Origin: Pelagerythrobacter rhizovicinus
Lineage (GTDB): Bacteria; Pseudomonadota; Alphaproteobacteria; Sphingomonadales; Sphingomonadaceae
Assembly: GCF_004135625.1 (NCBI RefSeq)
Contig: NZ_SDPV01000002.1
Coordinates: 1,240,001 to 1,304,000, forward strand
Length of the DNA: 64,000 nt
Direction: 5' to 3'
Position 1 is the stretch's first letter. Every line of letters starts with the position of its first letter. A program made the translations under genes and the position numbers. Shown here in pieces: positions 53,737 to 61,255 of this stretch. Below the pieces are notes generated by a model. That model made no database searches. It was not told where the DNA came from and worked only from the letters and a program-made list of their open reading frames with translations.

Positions 53737-54204
53737 TCAGGGTGCGATGTCGAAGTGAAGCACTTCCTCGCGCGTGCCGAGCTTGTCGTAGAGCGCGATC
53801 GCGGGTTTGTCCTCCGGCTGGGTGTCGGCCTGGACGTAGATGACCCATACGCCCGCCTCGCGCGCGATCCGCCGCGTCTCTTCGATCAGCGCGGTGGCGA
53901 CGCCACGCCGCCGCCAGCTCTCGGTGACGGCGAGGTCGTATATGTAGAGCTCGCTGCGCGCCTGCTCGAACTTGGGCAGGATGTATCCTGCAAGCGCACC
54001 GATCATTTCGCCGTCCGCCTCCGCTGCAAGCAGCACCGTATCGGCCCGCGCAAGCAGCGCTTCGGCATAGGCGTCGTCGGGCGGGCGCGAGGCGTAGCTT
54101 TCGGGGTCGTCGAAGACCTCCGCGAACAGGCGGTTCATCGCGCGGAAGCGCGCGAGGTCGCCGCGGGCGATCCGCGCGACCGAGAAGTCGGAGCCCGTGC
54201 TCAG
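53737..54204 (-). CDS. AAC(3)-I-like GNAT acetyltransferase
   Basis: A GNAT enzyme strikingly like the aminoglycoside 3-N-acetyltransferase AAC(3)-I family as I recall it. Key stretches are [40 protein letters not shown] (acetyl-CoA binding, RRRGVA) and [20 protein letters not shown], then [13 protein letters not shown]. Whether it confers resistance is unknown. The start is unclear: the only in-frame conventional codon near the family N-terminus is ATG 54138, which would remove the first strand. A CTG at 54204 overlapping the upstream stop (CTGA) gives a full-length 155-residue protein, and that is used here. It follows the YbjQ gene directly. Confidence 0.75.
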   Translation of the reverse strand: MSTGSDFSVARIARGDLARFRAMNRLFAEVFDDPESYASRPPDDAYAEALLARADTVLLAAEADGEMIGALAGYILPKFEQARSELYIYDLAVTESWRRRGVATALIEETRRIAREAGVWVIYVQADTQPEDKPAIALYDKLGTREEVLHFDIAP

Positions 54205-54548
54205 ATACGCACCGCGGTGCCGCTGGCGGAGACCATCAGCATCGAGCCGGTATCGCCGATCACCTCGTAGTCGAGATCGACCCCGACCACGGCGTTGCCG
54301 CCCAGCGAGCCGCATTCGGCCTGCAGCTCCTGAATCGCCTGCTCGCGCGCATCGCGCAGGATCCGCTCGTAGCTGCCCGAGCGGCCGCCGACGATGTCGC
54401 GGATATTGGCGAAGAGATCGCGGAACAGGTTCGCCCCGACGATCACCTCGCCGGTGACGATGCCGAGATAGTCCTGGATCGGCCGCCCCTCGATCGTGGG
54501 CGTGGTGGTGACGACGATGCCCCTCGCATCCTTCCAAGGACCAGCCAT
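54201..54548 (-). CDS. YbjQ/heavy-metal-binding-domain (DUF74) protein
   Basis: A 115-residue protein of the YbjQ family, a small pentameric beta-fold protein of unknown function. [40 protein letters not shown] and the closing [20 protein letters not shown] are characteristic. The ATG at 54548 has a GAGGAG ribosome-binding site. The stop codon overlaps a CTG used as a possible start for the acetyltransferase gene, suggesting coupling. It lies 10 bp downstream of the SDR gene. Confidence 0.9.
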   Translation of the reverse strand: MAGPWKDARGIVVTTTPTIEGRPIQDYLGIVTGEVIVGANLFRDLFANIRDIVGGRSGSYERILRDAREQAIQELQAECGSLGGNAVVGVDLDYEVIGDTGSMLMVSASGTAVRI

Positions 54549-54558
54549 CCGAAACTCC

Positions 54559-55437
54559 TCAGCCGTTGACCACGATCCCGCCATTGGGGTGCAGGACCTG
54601 CCCCGACATATAGGACGAATCCTCGCATGCAAGAAACAGGAACGCAGGCGCCACCTCGTTCGGCTGGCCCGGGCGGCCCATCGGCGTGCCCTCGCCGAAA
54701 TGCTCGACCTTCTCGGGCGGCGCGCCGCCGCAGGGATTGAGCGGTGTCCAGATCGGCCCGGGCGCGACGGCATTCACGCGGATGCCATCCTTGATCAGGT
54801 TCTCGCTCAGCGAGCGGGTGAAGGCGGTGATCGCGCCCTTGGTCGCGGAATAGTCGAGCAGTCCGCCCGAGCCCTTGTACATCGTCACGCTGGTGCAGTT
54901 GACGATCGCCGCGCCTTTGGTGAGATGCGGCCGCGCCGCCTGGACGAGATAGAACATCGAGAAGATGTTGGTCTGGAACGTGCGCTGGAGCTGTTCGGCG
55001 GTGATCTCGGTCACTTCCTTGTCGGGATGCTGCTCGCCGGCATTGTTGACCAGCACGTCGAGCCGGCCCCACTTATCGATGACTTTTGCGACCAGAGCCT
55101 TGCAGACTTCCGGATCGCCGAGGTCGCCGCGGTGGAACAGGCCTTCGCTTCCCTCGCGCTCGATGGCGTCGATGGTAATGCGCGCGTCGTCGTCCTCCTC
55201 GAGGTAGGCTATCGCGACTTTCGCACCCTCGCGCGCAAACAGCACCGCGGTGGCGCGGCCGATGCCGCTGTCGCCGCCGGTGACGATCGCCACTTTGCCC
55301 TTGAGCCGGCCGGAGCCGGGATAGCGGGGCTCCCACTCGGGCTTGTCGTCCATCGCAGTCTCGTGACCGGGCAGTTTCGGCTCTTCGTTCGTTTCCTCGA
55401 TGAAGGCCTTGTCGACGGTTTCGGTTGAATCGTTCAT
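54559..55437 (-). CDS. SDR-family oxidoreductase (YghA-like)
   Basis: A 292-residue short-chain dehydrogenase with a roughly 40-residue N-terminal extension (about 1-45, ending [20 protein letters not shown]). The Rossmann motif [20 protein letters not shown] is followed by the acidic pocket region, NNAGEQ and the catalytic Ser-Tyr-Lys in [21 protein letters not shown]. The substrate is unknown; the close relatives are broad-specificity sugar or alcohol dehydrogenases of the YghA type. The ATG at 55437 has a GGAGCGAACG ribosome-binding site. It heads the unit SDR, YbjQ, acetyltransferase. Confidence 0.92.
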   Translation of the reverse strand: MNDSTETVDKAFIEETNEEPKLPGHETAMDDKPEWEPRYPGSGRLKGKVAIVTGGDSGIGRATAVLFAREGAKVAIAYLEEDDDARITIDAIEREGSEGLFHRGDLGDPEVCKALVAKVIDKWGRLDVLVNNAGEQHPDKEVTEITAEQLQRTFQTNIFSMFYLVQAARPHLTKGAAIVNCTSVTMYKGSGGLLDYSATKGAITAFTRSLSENLIKDGIRVNAVAPGPIWTPLNPCGGAPPEKVEHFGEGTPMGRPGQPNEVAPAFLFLACEDSSYMSGQVLHPNGGIVVNG

Positions 55438-55517
55438 CGTTCGCTCCGTGAATCGGGTGTTCACGAAAGCAATCGACGGGAGCGGAGCCTCGTTCCCCGC
55501 TCCGCCGCGGCGGCGGA

Positions 55518-55754
55518 TCAGCCCAGCCCGAGCGCCGCCTTGTAGGTGTCGAGCACCATTTCCATTTCCGCGCGGTCGTCGGGCTTCATCTTCCGGAGGC
55601 GGACGATCTGGCGCATGATCTTGACGTCGTAGCCGACCGCCTTCGCCTCGGCATAGACGTCGCGGATATCGTCGGCGATGCCCTTCTTCTCCTCCTCGAG
55701 GCGCTCGATGCGTTCGATCAGAAGGCGCAGGCGGTCGTCGGTGGCTTCGGCCAT
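55518..55754 (-). CDS. GapR/DUF2312 nucleoid-associated protein
   Basis: A 78-residue protein of the DUF2312 (GapR) family, an alphaproteobacterial DNA-binding protein that recognises overtwisted DNA ahead of replication and transcription forks. [40 protein letters not shown] and [20 protein letters not shown] are aligned in order with the Caulobacter protein as I recall it. It is slightly shorter than that protein (about 89 residues). It is predicted to form a coiled-coil dimer clamp. The start is ATG 55754. Confidence 0.88.
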   Translation of the reverse strand: MAEATDDRLRLLIERIERLEEEKKGIADDIRDVYAEAKAVGYDVKIMRQIVRLRKMKPDDRAEMEMVLDTYKAALGLG

Positions 55755-55860
55755 GTTCTAACTCCGGATGATGTGAGAATCGGTTGGCGCGCTCGATAGC
55801 CAGCCTGTCGGAGCCGGTGAACCCGCGGTGCGAGTTTTCCCCCTGTCTTCGTGGCAAGGC

Positions 55861-56619
55861 TCAGGCGCGGGTGGCGGTGACGATGTAGTTGAGCGCGAGA
55901 TCGCCGGACAGGTGCAGGCCCTTGCCGGGCGAGAAGCCTATCCCGCGCGGCTCGCCCATCGTAAGCCCCGCATCGGCAAGCAGACCCCGCAGCTCCTCGG
56001 GCGTGACGAAATCGTCCCAGTGGTGCGTGCCCTTCGGGATTGCGCCCAAGGCTTCGGCGGCGCGCACGAGCAGGAGCTGCGACTGCGGCGTCCGGTTGGG
56101 CGTCGACAGGATCAGCAGCCCTCCGGGAGCAAGGCGGTCGGCGAGGGCGGCCACGAAGGCGTGCTGATCGGCGACGTGTTCGATCACTTCCATGCAGGTC
56201 ACGAGATCGAACGTGCCGATATCGAGCGCCGCGATCTCGCCCGCGATGTAGCGGATATCGAGGCCGACGCCTTCGGCGTGCTGCGCAGCGGCTGCGGTGT
56301 TTTCCGGCGCGGCGTCCACTCCGGTAACGTCCGCGCCGAGCCGCGCGAGGGGTTCGCACAGCAGGCCCGCGCCGCAGCCGACGTCGAGCGCGCTCCTGCC
56401 CGCGAGCGGCTGCAGGCTCTCCGGATCGGCGCCCCAGTGTGCGTCGATCGCCGCGCGCACGAACTGCAGCCGCACGGGGTTGAGTTTGTGCAGCATGGCG
56501 GAAGAGCCTTTCGGGTCCCACCAGTCGCGCGCCAGACTACCGAAGTGGGCGGCTTCTTCGGGGCGGATGGTTTGTCCGCCTGAAGAATTGGTTTCGCCCG
56601 ATATTGTTGCATCGCCCAT
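55861..56619 (-). CDS. ubiG: Ubiquinone biosynthesis O-methyltransferase UbiG
   Basis: Methylates two hydroxyl groups in ubiquinone synthesis, using SAM. The 252-residue protein contains FGSLARDWWDPKGSSAMLHK, LNPVRLQFVRAAIDAHWG and the SAM-binding SALDVGCGAGLLCEPLARLG; the C-terminal LSGDLALNYIVTATRA fits UbiG. The ATG at 56619 (MGDATISGE) is used. It is divergent from the aspartokinase gene, and the 75-bp spacer must hold both promoters. Confidence 0.95.
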   Translation of the reverse strand: MGDATISGETNSSGGQTIRPEEAAHFGSLARDWWDPKGSSAMLHKLNPVRLQFVRAAIDAHWGADPESLQPLAGRSALDVGCGAGLLCEPLARLGADVTGVDAAPENTAAAAQHAEGVGLDIRYIAGEIAALDIGTFDLVTCMEVIEHVADQHAFVAALADRLAPGGLLILSTPNRTPQSQLLLVRAAEALGAIPKGTHHWDDFVTPEELRGLLADAGLTMGEPRGIGFSPGKGLHLSGDLALNYIVTATRA

Positions 56620-56694
56620 GCGCCCTCCCTAACAGCGCGCACAGACCGGCACCAGCGCCCGCCTGACGGGCACCAATGCAGGGGAGGCACGGAC

Positions 56695-57975
56695 TTGGCG
56701 CGTATCGTGATGAAATTCGGCGGCACTTCGATGGCCGGAACCGAACGCATCCGCCGCGTCGCCAGTATCGTGCGCAAGCAGCAGGCCGCCGGGCATGAGG
56801 TTGCCGTCGTCGTCTCCGCCATGGCGGGGGAGACCGATCGGCTGGTCAACTTTTGCCGCGAGGCGAATGCGCTGTACGATCCGGCCGAATACGACGTCGT
56901 CGTCGCCAGCGGCGAACAGGTGACGAGCGGACTGCTCGCGCTGACGCTCCAGTCGCTCGGCTGCAAGGCGCGCAGCTGGCTCGGCTGGCAGCTGCCGGTG
57001 CGCACGGTCGAAGCGCACGCCAAGGCGCGGATCGAAGATATCGATTCGGACGACCTGATCGCCTCGATGCAGGCGGGCGAGATCGCGGTCATCCCCGGCT
57101 TCCAGGGCATCGGTGCCGACGGCCGGCTGACGACGCTCGGCCGCGGCGGCTCGGATACGTCCGCCGTGGCGGTTGCAGCGGCGGTCGGAGCCGACCGATG
57201 CGACATCTATACCGACGTCGATGGGGTCTATACCACCGATCCGCGGATCGTCGCGAAAGCGCGCAAGCTCAAGGCCGTGACGTACGAGGAGATGCTCGAG
57301 CTTGCGAGCGTGGGGGCGAAGGTGCTGCAGACCCGTTCGGTCGGGCTCGCGATGAAGGAAGGGGTGCGCGTCCAGGTGCTCTCCAGCTTCATCGGCGATG
57401 ATGCGGCCCCCGCCGACGACCTTCCCGGCACGATGATCGTGTCGGAAGAGGAAATGAACGAACTAGTGGAGAAGGGCGATATGGAACGCCAGCTCGTCAC
57501 CGGCATCGCGCACGACAAGAACGAGGCCAAGGTGATCCTTACCCGCGTGCCCGACAAGCCGGGCGCGGTGGCGCATATCTTCGAGCCGCTCGCGCAGGCG
57601 AGTATCAACGTGGACATGATCATTCAGAACGTCGGGCGCGACAAGGGTGAGACCGACGTGACCTTCACCGTGCCGCAGGCCGACCTCGCGCGTGCGCAGG
57701 CCCTGCTCGAGGATCGGCGGCCGGACATCGGCTTCAACCGCATCATCACCGATAGCAAGATCGCGAAGATCTCGGTCGTGGGCGTGGGCATGAAGAGCCA
57801 TGCAGGCGTCGCGGCGACGATGTTCAAGTCGCTCGCGGAGCGCGGGATCAACATCCAGGCGATCTCGACCAGCGAGATCAAGGTCTCGGTCATGATCGAC
57901 GAAGACGAGACCGAGCTCGCCGTCCGCGTGCTGCACACCGCCTACGGGCTGGACGCGAGCGACGAGGCGGCCTGA
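56695..57975 (+). CDS. lysC: Aspartate kinase
   Basis: Phosphorylates aspartate, the first step to lysine, methionine, threonine and diaminopimelate. The 426-residue protein starts at a TTG (56695) with a GGGGAGGCAC ribosome-binding site. It has the kinase motifs ARIVMKFGGTSMAGTERI and LGRGGSDTSAVAVAAAVGAD, plus CDIYTDVDGVYTTDPRIV. Two C-terminal ACT domains (about 270-340 and 350-420) provide feedback control (PGAVAHIFEPLAQASINVDM, GVAATMFKSLAERGINIQAI). In other bacteria an internal start makes a separate regulatory subunit; I see none decisive here. Confidence 0.95.
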   Translation: MARIVMKFGGTSMAGTERIRRVASIVRKQQAAGHEVAVVVSAMAGETDRLVNFCREANALYDPAEYDVVVASGEQVTSGLLALTLQSLGCKARSWLGWQLPVRTVEAHAKARIEDIDSDDLIASMQAGEIAVIPGFQGIGADGRLTTLGRGGSDTSAVAVAAAVGADRCDIYTDVDGVYTTDPRIVAKARKLKAVTYEEMLELASVGAKVLQTRSVGLAMKEGVRVQVLSSFIGDDAAPADDLPGTMIVSEEEMNELVEKGDMERQLVTGIAHDKNEAKVILTRVPDKPGAVAHIFEPLAQASINVDMIIQNVGRDKGETDVTFTVPQADLARAQALLEDRRPDIGFNRIITDSKIAKISVVGVGMKSHAGVAATMFKSLAERGINIQAISTSEIKVSVMIDEDETELAVRVLHTAYGLDASDEAA

Positions 57976-58003
57976 GGCCCGTTAGTCGCGGGAGGCCTCC
58001 GGG

Positions 58004-58018
58004 CTAACGATTCCTTAA
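58004..58018. promoter_or_regulatory. CtrA-like box upstream of the PilZ-HTH gene
   Basis: CTAA, seven bases, TTAA resembles the TTAA-N7-TTAA CtrA consensus with one mismatch. It is 40 bases before the PilZ-HTH ATG. Single matches to this motif occur by chance, so the confidence is limited; a similar TTAA-N7-ATAA lies at 58772-58786 before the GGDEF gene. Confidence 0.4.
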
Positions 58019-58057
58019 CCGCAAGCGCCGACTCCTTGAGCGAAAGGAGCGGCACAT

Positions 58058-58708
58058 ATGGTAATCGCGGCACATCTCGAACGCAGCGATCAGGCAAGGC
58101 GAGACGCGCAGCGCCTGACGTTGCGCTTCGAAACCGTCGGCGGGCGCGAATCGGGCGAGGTTCTCCCGGTCCGGGTGCACAACGCCTCGCGCACCGGGCT
58201 GCTACTCGAGTGCGACGCCGAACTCTCCATTGACGAGGGGATCGACATCGACTTCCCGCACGCCGGAGTGACGCCCGCCCGCGTCGTCTGGGCGAGCGGC
58301 ACGCTCTACGGCTGCCGTTTCGACGAGCCGATCTCTCCCGGCACGCTCGCCGCGGCGGAGCTGCGCAGCGACGCGGGCCTGAAGCTGGAGCGCGTGCACG
58401 CATCGGCGCCTGAATCCTTCGGCAGCCGGCTGCAGCGTCTGCGCAAGGAACGCGGGCTCACGCTCGCACAGCTCGGCGAACGGCTCGACGTCAGCAAGCC
58501 GACGGTCTGGGCCTGGGAGAAGGGCAAGGCGCGCCCGATCGAGAGCCGGATCGCCGCGATCGCCGATGTGCTGGGCGTGTCCGAGCAGGAGTTGGCGGAC
58601 GTACACGACAGCGCGGAGGCCCGCGAAGTGCTCGCACATAGCCGCGAGGTCATCGCCCGCGCCTTCGGAACCGAGCCGGCTAAGATCAGGATCATGATCG
58701 AATTGTAA
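58058..58708 (+). CDS. PilZ-HTH fusion: predicted c-di-GMP-responsive transcription regulator
   Basis: A 216-residue fusion. Residues 12 to about 105 are a PilZ domain keeping both nucleotide-binding motifs: R15-x-x-x-R19 (RRDAQRL) and N42-x-S-x-x-G47 (VHNASRTGLLLE). Residues 121-180 are an XRE-type helix-turn-helix: SRLQRLRKERGLTLAQLGER, LDVSKPTVWAWEKGKARPIE. A charged C-terminal tail follows. c-di-GMP binding and DNA binding are predicted from motifs. The ATG at 58058 has an AAAGGAG ribosome-binding site. The next gene encodes a PAS-GGDEF protein 218 bp downstream. The intervening region holds a perfect palindrome. Fusions of PilZ to HTH are not common in my experience. Confidence 0.85.
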   Translation: MVIAAHLERSDQARRDAQRLTLRFETVGGRESGEVLPVRVHNASRTGLLLECDAELSIDEGIDIDFPHAGVTPARVVWASGTLYGCRFDEPISPGTLAAAELRSDAGLKLERVHASAPESFGSRLQRLRKERGLTLAQLGERLDVSKPTVWAWEKGKARPIESRIAAIADVLGVSEQELADVHDSAEAREVLAHSREVIARAFGTEPAKIRIMIEL

Positions 58709-58807
58709 GACCAGTCTTTGCAAAACTTTGTCGCAGTACGTGAAATGACTCCCGAAAATTCATCGGCTTGGTTAATATCTGCATAAGACGATTCGCAAGT
58801 CAGTTAA

Positions 58808-58826
58808 GTTATACAACACGTATAAC
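58808..58826. promoter_or_regulatory. GTTATAC-N5-GTATAAC palindrome
   Basis: A perfect seven-base inverted repeat with a five-base spacer, in the AT-rich leader of the GGDEF gene, 101 bases before its ATG and 100 bases after the PilZ-HTH stop. Size and symmetry fit a dimeric transcription factor. The adjacent PilZ-HTH protein is a natural candidate to bind it (inference). Confidence 0.65.
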
Positions 58827-58851
58827 GGTAATTGTGGAGTGCAATTCATAC

Positions 58852-58867
58852 CGGGAGTTCTCTCCCG
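58852..58867 (+). promoter_or_regulatory. Short CGGGAG/CTCCCG hairpin in the GGDEF-gene leader
   Basis: A six-base perfect stem with a TTCT loop at 58852-58867, about 60 bases before the GGDEF ATG. It is too short for a strong terminator and has only ATATTGTTCTTC after it. It may be part of the mRNA leader or a weak attenuator. Confidence 0.4.
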
Positions 58868-58926
58868 ATATTGTTCTTCATCATTTGTGAATCGGCGTAG
58901 GCGGGCAAAGGTCGGGGCGTAATCGC

Positions 58927-59838
58927 ATGGTGGAAGATTTCACCCTTCATGAAGGGGCGGCATTGTATGACTTGTTGGCGGAGGGCGGGCGCAACATCGT
59001 CCTGAAGGTCGATCGTGCGGGTTATGTGGTTCATGCCTCGGCGGCCATCGGGCGGCTCGGTCTCGCCATTCCCGACATGCTGATCGCACCGCATCTGGCC
59101 GACCTCGCCGAGCCGGCGCAGGCCGAGAAGCTGCGCGCCTTTCTCGAGGTCGTCATGCGCGGAGGATCGGCAACCGGCTGGTTCGAATTCGCCGCGCACA
59201 TGGCGGACGGAAGCACGAACTGGTTCACGCTTCAGCTCCGTCCCTTGCTCGATATGGACGGGCGGGCCAGCGGGGCGATCGGCATCATGCGGTCGCTCGA
59301 GGAACGGCGAGAGCTCGAGGAGCGGCTGTTCACCGCCACGGTCACAGATCCGCTCACCGGCCTTGCCAACCGCCGTGCGTTCCAGATGATGCTGCGCCAC
59401 CTCGTCCGCCGGCGGCAGGGCGGCACCCTCGCGCTGTTCGACATCGACCATTTTCGCGCGATCAACCTGCGCCACGGCGCGAGCGCCGGCGACCGCGTGC
59501 TCGTCGCTTTCGCCGATTTCCTGCGCAGCACGCTGCGGCACGAGCACATCGTGGCCCGGATCGGCGGCGAGAGCTTCGGTGTCCTCCTGCCCGACCACGA
59601 CCTTGCCGCCGCAAGGAGCACCGTCGCGGCGGTGCTCGCGGCGCTCGCGGAGGCGTCGCCGCCGCGCCCTTCGGACGAGCCGCGCCTGTCGGCCAGCGTC
59701 GGACTGGCTGCGCTGAATCTGTCCGCCGACGACACGCTTCGCCGTGCGGACCTTGCACTGCTCGCCGCCAAAGGGCGTGGACGGGGCAGGATCGAAGCGG
59801 ACGAGGATCTGCCGGACGGGGGCCGTCGGCGCGCGTGA
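58927..59838 (+). CDS. PAS-GGDEF protein with degenerate signature (GGESF)
   Basis: A 303-residue cytoplasmic protein. Residues 15 to about 125 form a PAS-like sensor (IVLKVDRAGYVVHASAAIGR, WFEFAAHMADGSTNWFTLQL). A coiled linker leads to a GGDEF domain starting DPLTGLANRR (141-150), with the metal-binding Asp172 (LFDIDHFRAIN), but the signature reads GGESF (213-217) instead of GG(D/E)EF. The fourth position is normally a catalytic Glu, so diguanylate cyclase activity is doubtful, and no RxxD inhibitory site is visible. It may be a GTP or c-di-GMP sensor. It follows the PilZ-HTH gene on the same strand. Confidence 0.85.
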   Translation: MVEDFTLHEGAALYDLLAEGGRNIVLKVDRAGYVVHASAAIGRLGLAIPDMLIAPHLADLAEPAQAEKLRAFLEVVMRGGSATGWFEFAAHMADGSTNWFTLQLRPLLDMDGRASGAIGIMRSLEERRELEERLFTATVTDPLTGLANRRAFQMMLRHLVRRRQGGTLALFDIDHFRAINLRHGASAGDRVLVAFADFLRSTLRHEHIVARIGGESFGVLLPDHDLAAARSTVAAVLAALAEASPPRPSDEPRLSASVGLAALNLSADDTLRRADLALLAAKGRGRGRIEADEDLPDGGRRRA

Positions 59839-59885
59839 GGCCGTTCGCCGTGGCCGTGCCGGCGCATTGCCGCTAAGAGCGGCGC

Positions 59886-61052
59886 ATGGCTTTCACTGCG
59901 AAGATTCTCCTCCTCGGATCGGGCGAGCTCGGCCGCGAGTTCGTCATTTCGGCCAAGCGGCTCGGCGCATACGTCGTTGCCTGCGATGCCTACTACCAGG
60001 CACCCGCGATGCAGATTGCCGACGCGCGCGAGGTCTTCTCCATGCTCGACGGCGCGGCGCTGCGCGCGGCGGTGGAGAAGCATCGGCCCGATTACATCGT
60101 GCCCGAGATCGAGGCGATCCGCACCGAAACGCTGGTGGAGCTGGAGGGCGAGGGCTTCCACGTGGTCCCCTCCGCGCGCGCGACCCAGCTCACGATGAAC
60201 CGCGACCGCATTCGCGACCTCGCGGCGGAGAAGCTCGGGCTTGCGACGTCCCGCTACCGCTACGCCGAGTCGCTCGAGGAGGTGCATGCGGGCGCGGCGC
60301 ACGCCGGCTTTCCCTGCGTGATCAAGCCGGTCATGTCGTCGTCAGGCAAGGGGCAGAGCAAGGTCGAGGAGGCGGCCGGGCTCGAGGCCGCGTGGGACTA
60401 TGCGGTCGCCAACATGCGCGGCGACCGGCGCCGGGTGATCGTCGAGGAGTTCGTCGATTTCGACTACGAGATCACGCTGCTGACCGTGCGGACGAAAGAC
60501 GGCGTGCTGTTCTGCCCCCCGATCGGCCACCGGCAGGAACGCGGCGACTACATGGAATCCTGGCAGCCGATCGCGATGTCCGATGCCGCGCTGGCGGCCG
60601 CGCAGGAGATGGCGGCGAAAGTGGTCGACGATCTCGGCGGCCGCGGCATATTCGGGGTCGAGTTCTTTGTGCGCGGGGAAGAGGTGATCTTCTCCGAGCT
60701 GAGCCCGCGCCCGCACGATACCGGCATGGTCACGCTGGTAAGCCAGAACCTCAGCGAGTTCGATCTCCACGCCCGCGCGATCATGGGGCTGCCGATCCCG
60801 ACGCCGATCCGCGCCCGGCCTTCGGCGAGCGCAGTGATCCTCGCCGACCGCGACAGCGACAGGCTCGGCTACGAAGGACTGGCGGAGGCGCTGGCGGTGC
60901 AGGGCGGCACGGTCGACCTGCGGATCTTCGCCAAGCCGGCCTCGCGCCCCTACCGCCGCATGGGCGTTGCCCTGGCGAGCGCCGGCGACACCGATGCCGC
61001 GCGCCGCGTCGCCGCCGAGGCGGCTGGCAAGGTGCGGATCACCTACAGCTGA
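59886..61052 (+). CDS. purT: Formate-dependent phosphoribosylglycinamide formyltransferase
   Basis: ATP-grasp enzyme that makes formyl-GAR from formate, ATP and GAR in purine synthesis, an alternative to folate-dependent PurN. The 388-residue protein has [20 protein letters not shown] at the N-terminus, the [20 protein letters not shown] region, the ATP-grasp [20 protein letters not shown], and [20 protein letters not shown] followed by [13 protein letters not shown]. The ATG at 59886 is well placed. A large inverted repeat follows, between this gene and the convergent peptidase. Confidence 0.96.
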   Translation: MAFTAKILLLGSGELGREFVISAKRLGAYVVACDAYYQAPAMQIADAREVFSMLDGAALRAAVEKHRPDYIVPEIEAIRTETLVELEGEGFHVVPSARATQLTMNRDRIRDLAAEKLGLATSRYRYAESLEEVHAGAAHAGFPCVIKPVMSSSGKGQSKVEEAAGLEAAWDYAVANMRGDRRRVIVEEFVDFDYEITLLTVRTKDGVLFCPPIGHRQERGDYMESWQPIAMSDAALAAAQEMAAKVVDDLGGRGIFGVEFFVRGEEVIFSELSPRPHDTGMVTLVSQNLSEFDLHARAIMGLPIPTPIRARPSASAVILADRDSDRLGYEGLAEALAVQGGTVDLRIFAKPASRPYRRMGVALASAGDTDAARRVAAEAAGKVRITYS

Positions 61053-61134
61053 GAGCCTGTTGGGAGATTTCGGTGCAGGGCAACGCCCCCACCGGGCTGC
61101 CGATAGAGTACACTCTCGTTTCAAGCTTCTCATG

Positions 61135-61210
61135 ATCCCCAGCGCAGGCTGGGGTCTCGGGCTATCGGGCGGAGCGCCAGCGGCCTGGGACCCCAGCCTG
61201 CGGTGGGGAT
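61135..61210. repeat. 22-bp imperfect inverted repeat after purT
   Basis: The arms at 61135-61156 and 61189-61210 (core CCCCAGC..GCTGGGG) differ at one position. They lie between the convergent purT and S46 peptidase genes. They belong to the same CCCAGC-type repeat family as 4983-5091 and 48984-49064. Confidence 0.85.
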
Positions 61211-61255
61211 CGGGGATGGCGGCCGGACGGGGCGCCTCACCCCGCCCGTCGCCAC

